From positions 17,732,001-17,796,000 of the forward strand of contig NC_046675.1 in assembly GCF_003369915.1 (NCBI RefSeq): a stretch of DNA of 64,000 nucleotides, read 5' to 3'. This DNA comes from Drosophila miranda. Lineage: Eukaryota > Arthropoda > Insecta > Diptera > Drosophilidae. The position numbers and the translations under genes were made by a program. Positions 1-12,100 of the stretch are shown one piece after another. The notes under the pieces were generated by a model that had not been told where the DNA came from, made no database searches, and saw nothing but the letters and a program-made list of their open reading frames with translations. Position 1 is the stretch's first letter; each line of letters opens with the position of its first letter.

Positions 1-938
1 TATTTTTTTTCCGACTCAACAACACTGTTTTGACGCCGGCTGGCAATGCCTCGCCAACAGAGCGCGAAGCCGGCAAGCAAAGGGGAATAGTGAAAAATGC
101 AAAACATACATACAATCCATACATACACACACTCGCGCACGCATATGGGCTTGTGTTTGTACATATACACACTATGGCCGCCATTTTGGGTACAGAACTG
201 GAAGAGCATGGAAACGAGCGAACAAAATAACAACGAATGGCTAAACAAAAGAGTAATGCGAAAAAAAAATACAAATACTCTGACAAATACAAACTTGGTT
301 TTTTTGCAAGTGAAAGGCAAGGCGAGCCAGCTGTGTGCTTGTGTGTGAGTGCGAGAGTGTGGACGCAACGTGGGGAGAGCTCCACACACGGCGAACATAA
401 CCTCACAAATGGGGGAAAATGTGCTCCCGTGGGGTGCTCCGAGCTGAGGCCTTCACATGCGTCAGGCATTGGGGACCGTTTCGGGGCTTTGTTCTGGGAG
501 CTATGACTAATGAAAATATCGCTCGTTACCGAATTGCGAGAAAACGAGCTGTGCACAGCAGTGCAAGCCTAACGCAAGCAAACAAAATTTTCCATAGCTA
601 GCAAAAGGACAGAATGAACAAAAAAATGAACGCCCGGCTACGAACAAAATTTCCAAAAAATTCTATTAATATTCTGCTTTTAGCTGCTGCTGGTGAATGA
701 GGTACAGTCGCACGCACACACACAGACACACGCACGCGAGCGAAAACAAAGGGGTCAGCGCGGCGAGCAGAGTGGAGACTCCGCCGACTCCCGCTCCCAC
801 CGACGCGACCAACGACGTTAGCTTCGCATTTACGTAACAGAGGAGGAGGAGGCAATAGAAACTGAAGTTGGGCACATGATCTGCTACATTTATCAGCTCC
901 CTGCCTGCGGTGATTGGCCCAATATGTTATTTCAATAC
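1..938 (-). other. sqd: sqd intron 1 (partial)
   Basis: This stretch follows the splice donor of the first sqd coding exon (GTATTG, read on the minus strand) and runs off the window edge. It contains CA/TG-rich tracts near 117-180 and 705-735 and no convincing exon. The short reading frames here have repetitive composition and no recognisable domain, so I treat the whole stretch as intron. Confidence 0.75.
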
Positions 939-1102
939 CTGTCGTCATCCCGCTGGTTAGAGACAGCGGATGTGTGTTCTGAGCCGTTGGTGGAACCGGC
1001 AGCTCCCGCCGCATCACCATTTTCGGAGCTCACGTCGTTGGTGGTTACATCCTTGGTGAAGTCTTCGCCGTTCATCTCACTGTCTACAATTTTATCGGCC
1101 AT
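939..1102 (-). CDS. sqd: Squid (hrp40) hnRNP, first coding exon, partial
   Basis: First coding exon of squid, an hnRNP A/B-type protein that in flies acts in nuclear export, localisation and translational control of gurken and other mRNAs and in splicing (known biology). The ATG at 1102-1100 opens a 54-residue stretch starting MADKIVDSEMNGEDFTKDV and ending QRDDDR, which matches the acidic, Ser/Asn-rich N-terminus of Squid before RRM1. The exon ends in phase 2 at 939, followed by GTATTG; the next codon should begin the KLFVGGL motif of RRM1, which lies beyond the left edge of the window. The start was chosen because an upstream promoter fits it and because the alignment with Squid begins at this Met. 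Only this exon is visible, so nothing can be said about the alternative C-termini (SqdA/B/S). Confidence 0.9.
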
Positions 1103-1236
1103 GTTGTCGGTGGTGTGTAGTTAATTTCTTGCCAATTAAACTCTTAGATTCAGCACAATTTTAGATTATTTTAAACGAAAACCTTTTTTTCACACACTCG
1201 CCAAACTCGCGCGACAAACGACCGGAAAATGACAGC

Positions 1237-1294
1237 CAGTGTGACCGCAAACTCAACGATACGAAATACGGTCTGACCTCAGAAATATACCAAC
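1237..1294 (-). promoter_or_regulatory. sqd: sqd core promoter: Ohler motif 6 plus motif 1
   Basis: Read on the minus strand, GTTGGTATATTT (1294-1283) matches Ohler motif 6 (KTYRGTATWTTT) exactly. CGGTCACACTG (1247-1237) matches motif 1 (YGGTCACACTR), the M1BP site. The pair lies 135-190 bp upstream of the sqd ATG, in the order and orientation typical of TATA-less housekeeping promoters. No TATA box is seen. A TGACGT half-site lies just upstream (about 1298-1303). Transcription probably starts near 1230-1245. Confidence 0.8.
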
Positions 1295-1659
1295 AAACGT
1301 CACAAAACACTGACGATATATTGGCGAATTATTTGTATTCAATTTCCATTATATTCCTCGTTTTTTATATTTGGCTTAATATCGACAGCTAGCTAGGACA
1401 CCCAGCATTAAAATCATAATTTTATCCGATTGCTCAATCAATTTCTTACAAGATTAGTTAACTTTAAGTTCTCATCTTTATTGGACTTTTTATAAAATAA
1501 GGTTTAAACAAAAACGGTCAACAACAATTTCCACTAAATCAATGTCTTTACATGATAACTACACGCTAACTACATTTTTGCCACATATTAACTACATTTT
1601 TATGTAATAACAAAAAATGACCCTTGAAGGGGAATTGTGAACGTTTTTTTTTATAAAAT

Positions 1660-1990
1660 CCCAATGGAAGCCATAACGCGTGAAGTGTGGGCCAAGCCGT
1701 ACATCAGGTATATGACCAGTTGGGCACCAGGTCGCCAATGCCGTTGGTGACAATGAGATGAAGACGTTATAGAAATAGTCCAGCAATTCCCAGTCGGACT
1801 CCAGCATCACGTAGCCGGCCGAGCCCACCAGGATGTAGGAGATAAGCAGGAGGGAGGCCACCGAAACGGGCAGATTGAACTCATCGTCCACTTCATAGAT
1901 CTCCGGGTACGGCGATGTGGGTGTCTCCGGGTGCGATGGGCCCAACGACCTGCCGCCTCGGCAGGCGCCTGTGACTCCGCCTTTTGCACT
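1660..1990 (-). pseudogene. Decayed two-pore K+ channel (KCNK-type) fragment
   Basis: On the minus strand a stretch reads EVDDEFNLPVSVASLLLISY, then about 30 residues of transmembrane helix and pore-helix sequence ending FYNVFISLS. This is the M3 plus second-pore region of a two-pore-domain K+ channel. Just after FISLS the frame breaks: the selectivity filter TNGIGDLVP is readable only one frame over (filter at about 1742-1722). A third frame then gives IYLMYGLAHTS (about 1713-1682), the start of the last helix. Two frameshifts in about 60 bp, no visible first pore domain, and non-channel sequence at the far end indicate a dead fragment. It differs from Task6 in this window (GIGDLVP here, GFGDMV there) and looks closer to the CG34396-like fly channels, which is an impression from memory. 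It could be a relic of a gene once resident here or a dispersed duplicate. Confidence 0.7.
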
Positions 1991-2194
1991 TAGCGCAAAA
2001 ATTGCCGCATGTGTTTCATGATTCTGCATCGCAGCAACTGCATAATTCATTTCGATATCACAGCATTTAGAAAGCCGTATAGCGGTCCAGGCAACAGGTC
2101 GGATTGTAGACGAAACAGTCGGCGGTCTAGTGCACTTCCTCTGCATCCTTTTATTAAAAATATATGTATATTTTAGGCAAGCCACCATTCCCAA

Positions 2195-4900
2195 TAAACC
2201 AATTCTCCTTCACCTCCTTTGGGAACATTTTTAAAATTTCGTCTGTAAATGATCTGCTTTTCGAAACATTCATTCTTAGAATATAGCGAATACATAAATT
2301 AAGGTTGGTCACAAGAGAATATAATGTTTGGGGATTAACATTTTAAAATTACCGTAATATACCAAACAAAATTTATTAAATATTCAATTTTTCAAACCGT
2401 AGAGAATTTCCAAAGAGATATCCCACCACGAAAAGAGCCATCACATAAAAGAGGCGAAAAAAAGGCGTTGCCATTGTGTTTCACTGGCAAGCAAAAAATA
2501 ATTAATTATAATTTTAAAATACTTGAAGCTATTTCGCAACAGCTAACAAAAGTTTAAAAACGCGCGGGACTTAAAATATGTAACTGGCAGCATTTTTTGT
2601 TAGAGCTGGATGGAAACATCGATGACAGCTATGGACTATGAAATGTTGACTTCAAACACTACATACAGTCCTGTACCATACTGTATGGTTAGTGCTTCAA
2701 CAATTAATCTTTGATATTAAAAAATCAACTGACTTATTGTAATTTTTATAAAAACAAAAGTAGCTGTTTGTAAATTGTCAGTGCTGACCTAGCAACGCAA
2801 TAGAAAACTCGGAAAAATACGAAAACGAAATTTAAGTCTTTATTCATTTATTCTCATTCAATATTTGAATTCTTTTATATTGTATTCAAAAATTATTGCT
2901 ATTGGCAGTTTGGCTTGAAGATTGAGTTATCGCTGTAAGTACACATTGCATCAAAGAGAGGATAGGATTTCGAAGTTAATGATGATCTTAATATATCGTC
3001 AATGTAAATTAATTAATAAGTTTTTAGCTGTAGCAGGTAAAAGAGTGCTGGCGATTTCACTTTTTTCCCCGCATATCTGGATCTTTTTGAATATTTAAAT
3101 GGCAAACATTTTTGATATGCGTGAAGTGGTAATTTTTGATTGTTTATAAATGTGTTTGAGTTTATTAGATTTTTTTTTATGTTGCCATTTAGATTGCAGT
3201 TAAATCCTTGTCGCTTATACACTTCAAACAATTTATGGCGCTCAACTCTAGCGCAACTCAGCGAAGTTTTGTGCCATATTCTCACCTTTTTTGCGACTTG
3301 TTCTCTTTTTCTAGATGGGATGGTGTCCCAACATTTCATACTCACTTGTCACGGAATGAGAAAATTTAGAATACCCTAGGAAAAAGATTATTATAGAATT
3401 AAGGAAATGTTTGTTTTCCCAGAATCATATAAACGCAAAAACTAGTCAGTCTCTGTTTTAAAGGAATATCAACGAAATTTTGCAGTTTATGGTCTTCTTA
3501 CAGAGACCAAGAATAGGTATCGCGAACGAGAAAGCGGTAGAAAAGTCTTAAATTCCAGCCACATGTAAGAAATTCCATACTCACCACTTACGTTCTATGG
3601 CTTGACATTCTTTATTCAAACCTTATTTTAGACATAATCAAGTTAAAGGAAGAATTTAAAATTTACCTATCTTTAATCATCAATTGGATGAAATTATGTT
3701 TTTTGGGCTGAAGGTCCTATCTAGCGAGTAAAGCGAATATCAATATCGACGAATTCGATTTCCGATCATGGACATTGAAAAATTACCCAATTGTTAGCCA
3801 GTGGGGTTTAAAATACACTCCACGAAAATTATGAATCTTGAAGAATTTTAGAGCAGTTTAGGTGAAGATAAATTTTTTTTTTTTTATGTAAAGATGAAGG
3901 ATGGGATGGATCTACAAGAAGAATTTTTTATTATTGTTGAGACAACATTAAATTGTTACAATTGTTAAATAATTTCACGATTTAATGATTGCAGATACGT
4001 TTAAATTTTTATTGTAGGTAATTTGTCCATGCTAAGTCCTTTTACAATATAATATTAGCGAGTGATACACTTGAGACAAGCAAGACGATCTCGAGCCAAA
4101 TTAATATATTGGGGACAAAAAAGTTATGTACTCCAGTTATATCAAGCAGTAACTAACTAGAGCAGGCGCAGCTGCTACCGGCTATGAACGACATAGGTAC
4201 GAAAAAATAATAAGAGCTAGCACAGATAAAGAATAGATAATGAAATGAGAGCATGGTGCTGAGCGAGCAGAGGCAGAGGTACGCTTACGTTACGTTAACT
4301 TAGTGCAATGACCAAAATGGTACAGAACATGAATTGATATTTAATAGGATTATAGTTTACACTCGGGCTTCGCCCGAACAATTATTATTAGTTCCTTTTT
4401 TCCGCTGTTTAATTCAAGTTGTTATCCTGGTTCAATAAAGGGGGTTTAAGTGGGCTAAGTTCGTTTTTCATCGGTATGTTTGCGGTATTTCGGAGGCTTA
4501 GTGTGACCACTGCTGCTCTCTCATGCGACGAAAAATTGAGTTTAATTTGGAATGTGCTACAAAAAAAGGTATGGATAACAGGCAAAAACAGCCAAGGAAA
4601 ATTGCAAGCCTCGTTCGAACCTCACCTCGCGTGTGGGGAGAATAAACCTTGAAGACAAAATGTGGAGTCAAGGTATATTAGGCAAAAGGGGTGGATTTTA
4701 CCTTGCACTCGTTGCATTTTCTGGGCCGTATTGCCAATTGTCCATACCCTCTTTTCCTTTCATTATGTAGGAAATGTGTAATTACCGTGTAGTTGACATG
4801 TAGTAATTTGACAAATGTTAAATCAGTAAAAGCAATATTTATTAAGTAAAAAGCTTGAATAAACATCCGGAAAGAACGTCGGCTCTCTTCTCCACTTGAC
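2195..4900. other. AT-rich intergenic spacer, no gene seen
   Basis: No reading frame here has a recognisable domain or Drosophila-like codon use. The ORFs at 3013-3345 (minus), 3140-3379 (plus), 4419-4652 (plus) and 4678-4866 (minus) are AT-driven or unsupported. The stretch holds poly-A/T runs and one strong hairpin at 4363-4377. It probably contains old transposon debris, but I cannot assign a family. Confidence 0.6.
4363..4377. repeat. GC-rich perfect hairpin in AT-rich DNA, possible Helitron/DINE-type end
   Basis: TCGGGC-TTC-GCCCGA forms a 6-bp stem with a 3-nt loop and is followed within about 14 nt by TTATTATTAG. A short GC hairpin just inside an AT-rich tail is typical of 3' ends of Helitron/Helentron elements (DINE-1, SGM), which are abundant in obscura-group flies. 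The opposite end was not found, so the element call is tentative. Confidence 0.35.
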
Positions 4901-5144
4901 CAATTTCATTGCGTTTGCGATTATTTTCTACAGAAATCAGACAAAAATAACGCATTGTAACTTAATTAACCAACAACTGTGATCGCCAACATCGGAAAAA
5001 GCAAACGTAAAGCACGAGCGGAATTGGCAAGTTAGTTATTATATTCGTAAAAATTTGCAACAAAGCAAAGCAGACTAAGCGACTACTTCAAGCCAGCCTA
5101 TCTTCGTGTGTGTGCGTGTGTGCTCGTTAACAAAACTACAATTT

Positions 5145-6934
5145 TCAGTCGCACTGATTTAGTACACATATATTTCAGCTTTTCAGAAAAGTAGGCCGCG
5201 AGCAAACCCTCCCTATCGCTCACCAACCATTTCTCCCGTGCTTCAGCTTCATACAAAATTCTGTGAACCAAGTGCTCTTCGCCACAGCAGCAGCCACCAA
5301 GTGCAAATTTCTTCGATTTCGGACAATCAAGCACATCCAACCACTCAAAAGCAATACCTAGTGCATTAGAAACGTTCCCAAGTAGACGGACAACAGCAGC
5401 AGGGGCCTTCAAACGTCGCAAAGGTAAGCCCAATGCCGGTCCCGGCGACTGCGACGGCCTCATCTCGTGTGGTCTGGTCGGCCTAGAAAAAGTAGCATTT
5501 TTCATTAGGGTGGAACCCGCTTCGCACCGAATGCAATCAGGAAAAAAAAAAACCAAAACTAAAACTAATTTGAGGACAGTTCAGTTTTTCCGCCCTAGCG
5601 GCGTTTTTATCGCTTATGTTTGGTCTATTCATAACCTAAAAATGTAAAAAAAAGAATTTGTTTTTGTTAATTTGTTTAAGCACTGGTCTTCATTTATCGC
5701 TTTCTTTGTTCTGCCTACACACGCGGTTCGCTGGCAAAGAGAATGAGAGAGAAAGAGAACAAGAGAGTGGCGCGCTCATAACAGTATGCGTGCGTGCGGT
5801 CTAGGTTATGTGTGTGCGTGTGTATTTGGCGGCCTGAACTGTTCGGTGCATTATTTGGTTTGCTTCCGAGACGTGTTATCTTCAGTTCAAACTCTCAGAA
5901 GGGGAAGTGTGGGGATCCCACAGATTTGCACATTCTGTGACTTAACTTACGGTTATTATCACTCATTAAAGGCAAGACTTAAGGAAAAATATCGCTAATA
6001 TCCAGGAATCTTCCGCGAGTTCAATGATATCGCGACGATACTCTCATACATGTCCACCCTTTCACGTCTGTGTGTGTCGGTTTACAGTAGTCATCGAAAG
6101 CGGCGGCACAACCTTGAAGAGCAAACATAACCTAAAATACTCTGCTTGGCTCACGCTCCCCGCCGCTACTTTCGTTGTCGCTGTATGTATGAGGTCATTT
6201 ACTCGGAAAGTACACGCACACATACAAACTCATACCGGCCGGGGAGCGGAGTCCTTTGTGTGGGTTTAGATCGTACGAGTCGGAAGCACGTGTCAAGCCA
6301 AATATCCTTCAGACGCACACACACAAGGAATGCAACCACACACAACACCGAGAATTGCGGTGACAGCTGCACTCTGTCTTACTTGCACGAAGTTTCCCAT
6401 TTGCGTGTGTGTGTTGTGCCACGAAAGTGGGTCACACTGCACCGCGCTGCGTCGGTTTTATGTGCACTGCCGCAAAATCAGTTCCTTATACATAGGTGAC
6501 CCTTTGTGTCACAGTAACTTCTCGATGTTTCGGTTTAAAAGTCCTCACTGTACTGATTGATTTACATGAACACATACTGTGTGGTTATACGTGTGGACTG
6601 CTTTTAATGTAAACTGATACGAACACGCACACAACGTTTACCGTTAAGGCAGCTGTTGCGGCGGCCTGTCCATCCCGCCCCGTCCTGCTTCCCAAACGGA
6701 GTAGCCCTTACCTCTGCTCTCAGTTCTTTTTTAAAGGAGACCGAGTCGAGAAATCCACACCGCCCCTGTTTATTGTCAATTATTGAGATATATTTTTATA
6801 AAACTGTCATATATTTTCATCGTTTCAGATAAAATCATTTAATACCGAATACGTATTGTGTTGAGACTTCATAGCGCATTACGAGAAGCAGAAGTAACCG
6901 AAGCCACTGTCGATAGCTTAAGAGGACCCTAGCA
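5145..6934 (+). other. rin: Probable rin 5' leader: exon about 5145-5423, intron, exon 6829-6934
   Basis: A strong donor, AAG|GTAAGC, ends a candidate leader exon at 5423. TTTCATCGTTTCAG at 6815-6828 is a good acceptor that joins directly to the leader upstream of the rin ATG at 6935. The upstream exon start is a guess based on an initiator-like TTTTCAGTCGCACTG near 5143-5157. The intron contains TG/CA-rich tracts and a motif-1-like site near 6430, so a second, nearer promoter is possible. The minus-strand ORF at 5098-5556 lies over this leader and is not credible as a gene. Confidence 0.45.
6429..6439 (+). promoter_or_regulatory. rin: Motif-1-like site upstream of rin
   Basis: GGGTCACACTG matches the M1BP motif YGGTCACACTR at ten of eleven positions, failing only at the first. 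It lies 496 bp upstream of the rin ATG on the coding strand, within the inferred leader intron, and could mark a proximal start site. Confidence 0.4.
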
Positions 6935-9174
6935 ATGGTCATGGATGCGACCCAATCGCAGCAGCCTTCACCGCAGTCGGTGGGACGCGAGTTCGTGCGT
7001 CAGTACTACACGCTTCTAAACAAGGCGCCCAACCACTTGCACCGCTTCTACAACAACCACTCGTCGTACATCCACGGCGAGTCGAAGCTGGTTATTGGCC
7101 AACGCGACATCCACAATCGCATTCAGCAGCTGAACTTCAATGACTGCCACGCCAAGATCAGCCAGGTGGACGCGCAGGCTACGCTGGGCAACGGCGTCGT
7201 CGTCCAGGTGACTGGAGAGCTCTCCAATGACGGTCAGCCAATGCGCCGCTTCACCCAGACCTTCGTGCTGGCCGCTCAGTCGCCCAAGAAGTACTATGTG
7301 CACAACGACATCTTCCGCTACCAGGATCTGTACATCGAGGACGAGCAGGACGGTGAATCGCGATCGGAGAACGACGAAGAACACGATGTGCAGGTGCAGG
7401 TGGGCACCTCTGTGGATCAGGCCGTCCAGGTCGTGGGAGACGTGGCCCAGCCGGCACCACAACAGCTTCCTGCCCAGGCTCAGGTGGTGGTGGCCCAGCA
7501 GCAGCAGGTCGCTTCCGGAGCTGCCGGAGGTGTTGCGCCGCAGCAAATCTTCTACCCTCTACCGGCTGGCGCCACCACTGGACGCCCTCATGCTGTGTTG
7601 CCACCAGCCCTCCAGGCGGCCGCCGTGCCCTTGCCGGCCCAGTTTGCAGCTCAGCAACAGCCCATCCAGAACGGAGTTGTGTCGCACGAGGAGCTGCAGC
7701 AACAGCAGGTGCCACCCCAGGCCTTAGTGACGCCCAGTGCCTCGCCTCTGGTGCAGCAGCAGCCGAATAATGTAGCGACAGTCTTGCCTTCGACAGTGGG
7801 CATCGTGCCAGTGCTGTCCACGAGCTTCCAGCAGTCGCCTCTGGTGGCTCCTCAGCTCATTCAACAGCAGCAGCAGCCGGCTCAGCTACCGCCACAGCAG
7901 CCCATTCAGCAGCAGCCTCTGCAGCCGCTGGTGGAGCCCGAGGAACCCGTGAACACGACCATCGTCAGCCAGAGCATTAACGAGATTCCACCTCGGCAGC
8001 AGCAGAAGCCCCCCACTCCCGTCGAGGACTTCAAAACGATTCACGAGCAGCAGCAGCAGGAGAAGTACGAGGCGGCCAAACAGCAGCAGAACGAGCCCAA
8101 GACCTACGCCAATCTATTCAAGTCCACCTCCTCTTCGCCCAGCGGCTTCGTGAACGCTGTCCTGCAGCAACAGCAACAGCTTCAGCAGCAGCAGCAGTCG
8201 ATCAGCAACACGTACACGTCCTCATCCGCAGGTGTCGGTAGTGGAAACGGCCAAGTGAGCTACTCGACCACAGCTTCCTCGTACAACAACACCAATGGAA
8301 ACTCGCGTCTGGATAACGGCGGACCACTGCCCCAGCGGAATAACTCGATCAGGAACAACAATAAGAGTGGTGGTGAGTTCTACTCCCTGTTTTTCTGGAG
8401 TGAGTTTCCTATTACCACTCCTGTTTATTTTGTACAGACTTTGAACAGCGTCGTCCGAGCAATTCTCAGCAATTCGGTGACAATCAACAGCTGTTTTTGG
8501 GCAACATACCACATCACGCAAGTGAGGAGGAGTTGCGTGAGCTATTCTCGCGCTTCGGAAACGTGTTGGAGCTGCGCGTTCTGTCCAAGGCTGGCAACAA
8601 GGTGCCACCGGGCATGCGCAGTCCCCTGAACTACGGCTTTCTTACCTATGACGATCCCGAGGCTGTGCAAAAGTGCCTGTCCAACTGCGTAAGTAACTTG
8701 GAATAGATAGAATGTGACGGATGCACTAATTTTGAATTTGGAATTCCTATGCAGCCCCTGTACTTCCCTGAGAACTCGCCCGATGGTCAAAAACTCAACG
8801 TGGAGGAGAAAAAACCTCGCATTCGTAACGATATGGGCCCACGTCAATCCATCGGAGGCAATAGCCTCAACAGCAACATGGGTGGACGTCTGGGTGGGAA
8901 TAACGGACCACAATCGCGACCAATGGGCAATAACAACAATGGGACCGGTGGTATAATGCGCAACAACGCCGGCGGCGGTGGCAACAATTTGCGCACTGGA
9001 GGAGGAGGAGGAGGTAACGGAGCCCCACGTCTGGGCGGCGGGGGCTTCGGGCCACGCAACGACAACCGAAGCGGCGGGGGTAGCAGTCAGTCCAACGGAC
9101 CGCTGCGCGGTGCCGGCAACGGACAGACTGGTGGTGGTGGTGGTGGTGGCGGTGGCAACTACGGCCGTCGCTAA
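6935..9174 (+). CDS. rin: Rasputin (G3BP orthologue), stress-granule RNA-binding protein
   Basis: Three coding exons: 6935-8372, 8438-8688 and 8755-9174, giving 702 aa, close to the roughly 690 aa of D. melanogaster Rin. Domain order is that of G3BP. An NTF2-like domain (about aa 12-130; [14 protein letters not shown]) is followed by an acidic segment (about 135-155), a long Gln/Pro-rich region with many CAG/CAA runs (about 165-450), an RRM (about 496-571; RNP2 LFLGNI, RNP1 NYGFLTY) and a Gly-rich RGG-type tail with a poly-Gly run before the final NYGRR. G3BP/Rin nucleates stress granules and links RNA to Ras and deubiquitinase pathways (family knowledge). The ATG at 6935 precedes the NTF2 domain; MVM could also start at the third codon. 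Introns are 65 and 66 nt, with GTGAGT and GTAAGT donors. If intron 1 were read through, the frame stays open into a different tail ending about 8629. Confidence 0.95.
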
Positions 9175-12100
9175 AGCAGGTGTCGCCAGCCGCCAGTGCA
9201 GAAACAACAGAAACACCAACAACAACAAAAACAACCCAACGTTAAGAACATCGACTTCTTCCACAATGCAATCAATTAAATACATTCAGCATCGCCTGCA
9301 TCCACACACACACTCACAAACCCACACACAGGCATACACACAACAAAGTCAATCAGACACCCTGTAGTCGGATCAAGAAAAAGTAAAAATGCAAGAGGAG
9401 CAACAACAGAACAGCTTGCTTCAGGCGTATGCGTATAGCTGCACAAATCAAATGACACAAGCTTCGGGGCCTTAGTCCTTAACCTTAGTTCAATTGGGTC
9501 TGAGCCCGCTTATCAGCCAGTTCGTGCCAAAAGAAAACCAAAATTTATGTGCAAATCTTTGTTGTGAATCGAAAAAACCAGAAAGGCCCCCATCTTTTCA
9601 CCGCACTCAATGTGTATTATGTTTAAGTCTCGGTCATGAAGCCCACACCACAATCATACTCAATCACCCACACACACGAAACAAACACAAACACACATGC
9701 ACACAACACACATACAAACACATATTAGCATAAATTTAATTCTTAATTTGAGCTCTCGTTCGGCTAATCATCTTCGAAATGTAACCCAAAAAACAACCGA
9801 AGTTTGCATGCAAATTGGCAAATCAGAAAGGATGTGGGGAGAAATGCAAATCTTTTTCGTTTGTTTGTCATTAAATACCACATTTACTTAAGCTAAATGA
9901 AGAGGAAATAAAGAAAAACTTAAAGAAACTTAGCTAAAGATAACAAGAAAATACAAAAACAAACAAAAAAATGAAAAACATTTGTAAAATGCAATAAAAA
10001 AGAGCAAAAGAAAGACTTGAAAAAATTAATCTAAAAATGAAACAAATGAAATGAAAACAACAAAAAAAAAATGTAAAGAAGCAATAAGACCAGCAGAAAG
10101 AACAGAGAAACAGGAAGCAGGAAATCCATTTAGTGCAGATACGAAACGAAGAAGAGAGATGCTGCGCCCATAGTCCGCCGCATTCTAGAGAGCCTGCTAC
10201 ATTTTGCTACTTAAATTTAGTTTGCCACACTTTAAAGCGATTAACTAGCCAGTCTGTAGAGGGATTGAATGGAACAAATGTGGAGCGTGTGACGGCCGAT
10301 GCGGTGCCGGCGCCGCAGCATGGGCGTGGCAGAGGCAGTGGCAGTGTTCGTGATCAACGATGGACTGCGTCGGTTTTCGTTTAACTGTTTGCTATTTCTG
10401 TTGTTCTGCAACGAGTTCAGTTCAAGATCGTAAACCAAACTAAGTCAAGCAGCAACTTAACGATTTGGTGTTTCCAACGCAGTTGTGAACTAAAATTTAG
10501 TACATATTTTTTAAATAAAATCAAGAAAGCCCAAAAAAAGGAGAAACGAATACAAACAAAACCTATTGATAGTCTTGATAGACATATAGACAGACGAACA
10601 CACAAGCTACTAACATTTTTCTCAAGGCAAAAAAGCAAACATGTAACAAAAAGTATATACAAAACATATATGTAACAAATCATATAATTTAATGTTAACT
10701 TTTAGACTTACAAGAAATCTAAATATACATAAAAAATATATATATTTATATAACTGCAGCCACAAACGGTGGAAGAGCCACAGGAAGAGTGGACAGTGGA
10801 GGAGTGGAGAAACTAAAGCCTTTCCGAATTGTATGAGAACCTTTCGCGTTTCGCCGCAGGCGTCTGAATATTTCATTAGGTTATTCTTGATTTGTTAAAG
10901 TTAAAATTCTCGATTCGTTGAGAACATATCATTTTATTTGTTGTGCGGAAACATGCCCAGACACTCGCTCTGGAGCTCTAAATACTATTTTCCACCATTA
11001 TTTCTAGTAATAGTAACCCCCACACACGCACGTTTGCCAGACAAACAGACAGACAGCCAGTCAGACAGCACTTGTAGCACTGTGTTGTAAGGGTCTAAAG
11101 CAATTTTAGTACATTTTCCGTAAGAAGAAAATGTTAGTGTTCAAATGTTAGCTCAACGACCAGTGCTACTAAAAAGTGCTTCCCACAACACAGCAACACA
11201 GTTTAGACATTTGCAGACACCGATCAGAGGTACTAATAAATGAAATGAACGAATAAATGTATCTTAAGAGTTATACGAATTAAAGAAGAATACGAACCAA
11301 CGGAGGTAACCATGCTCATTTCTAATTAATCGGAGATAACACATAGAGGATGTAGAGGAACACACTTAATTATAATTTAATTTATATGTACACACATTAC
11401 AAATACAAATAATTATAATAATAATAATAATAATAATAAAAGAAGACAGATTCACGTGTTTACCAGAAAACCTATGATTTGTATTATTATTTTGTTCAAG
11501 TCTCCCTCCCTCGATCCTTCCTACCTAACTACTATAATCCACGTACATTTTTGAAATTTAAATTCGAATCAAAGATTCTGGTGAATGCGCCATTGGCTGA
11601 TACAACAAACACCAACAAATCAAATGAAATCAAATATTGAATCAGAGAAATACAATACACCACAAACGTAGAGAAATGATTATTTTTAATTACGATTACC
11701 AACACGTTTGTTGCGAGTCGAGTGATTTTCCCTCGCATTCGAGTTGAACAAATTGAGCATTTAGCATTTAATGAAATTGATGCGCACAAGCCAAGCAATT
11801 GCAAGCAATTTGCATAATTTTAATCAATTAAAAACAAACTCAAAGAACGGGTACTAGTAGTAGCCCATTTCTAATCCAGAGTCACAAACAATTCAGTGGT
11901 GCGTTTTATAGCGATTCAGATATAAAACAATTACGCAAATCAATTCACTCACGCAATACTTTATGTGAAAATGAAAACAACCAAAAAAAAAAAAACAAAA
12001 CAAATCCAACAAAAATAGTTTAAATAAAGAAAGAGTTTACGGTTTTAAGTCTCAAAATGTCTGCGCACAGCGTGTCTAATCAATCTCAAGGCGAGGGAAG

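Noticed and set aside
598-1020. Minus-strand ORF of 140 aa overlapping sqd exon 1
   Set aside because: Out of frame with sqd and extends into intron 1; composition reflects CA repeats and a purine-rich stretch.
4605-4635. tRNA-like GTTCGAACC box
   Set aside because: No matching A box, anticodon arm or acceptor stem can be folded around it.
5098-5556. 152-aa minus-strand ORF upstream of rin
   Set aside because: Lies over the probable rin leader exon on the other strand; no domain and no splice or promoter signals of its own.
7016-7546. Long minus-strand ORF opposite rin
   Set aside because: It lies antisense to the NTF2 domain and Gln-rich coding region; GC-rich third positions of rin create it. 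No domain or start context.
8542-9285. 247-aa minus-strand ORF over the rin C-terminus
   Set aside because: Shadow of the Gly-rich tail (GGN/GGT codons read backwards give Val/Ala/Thr runs).
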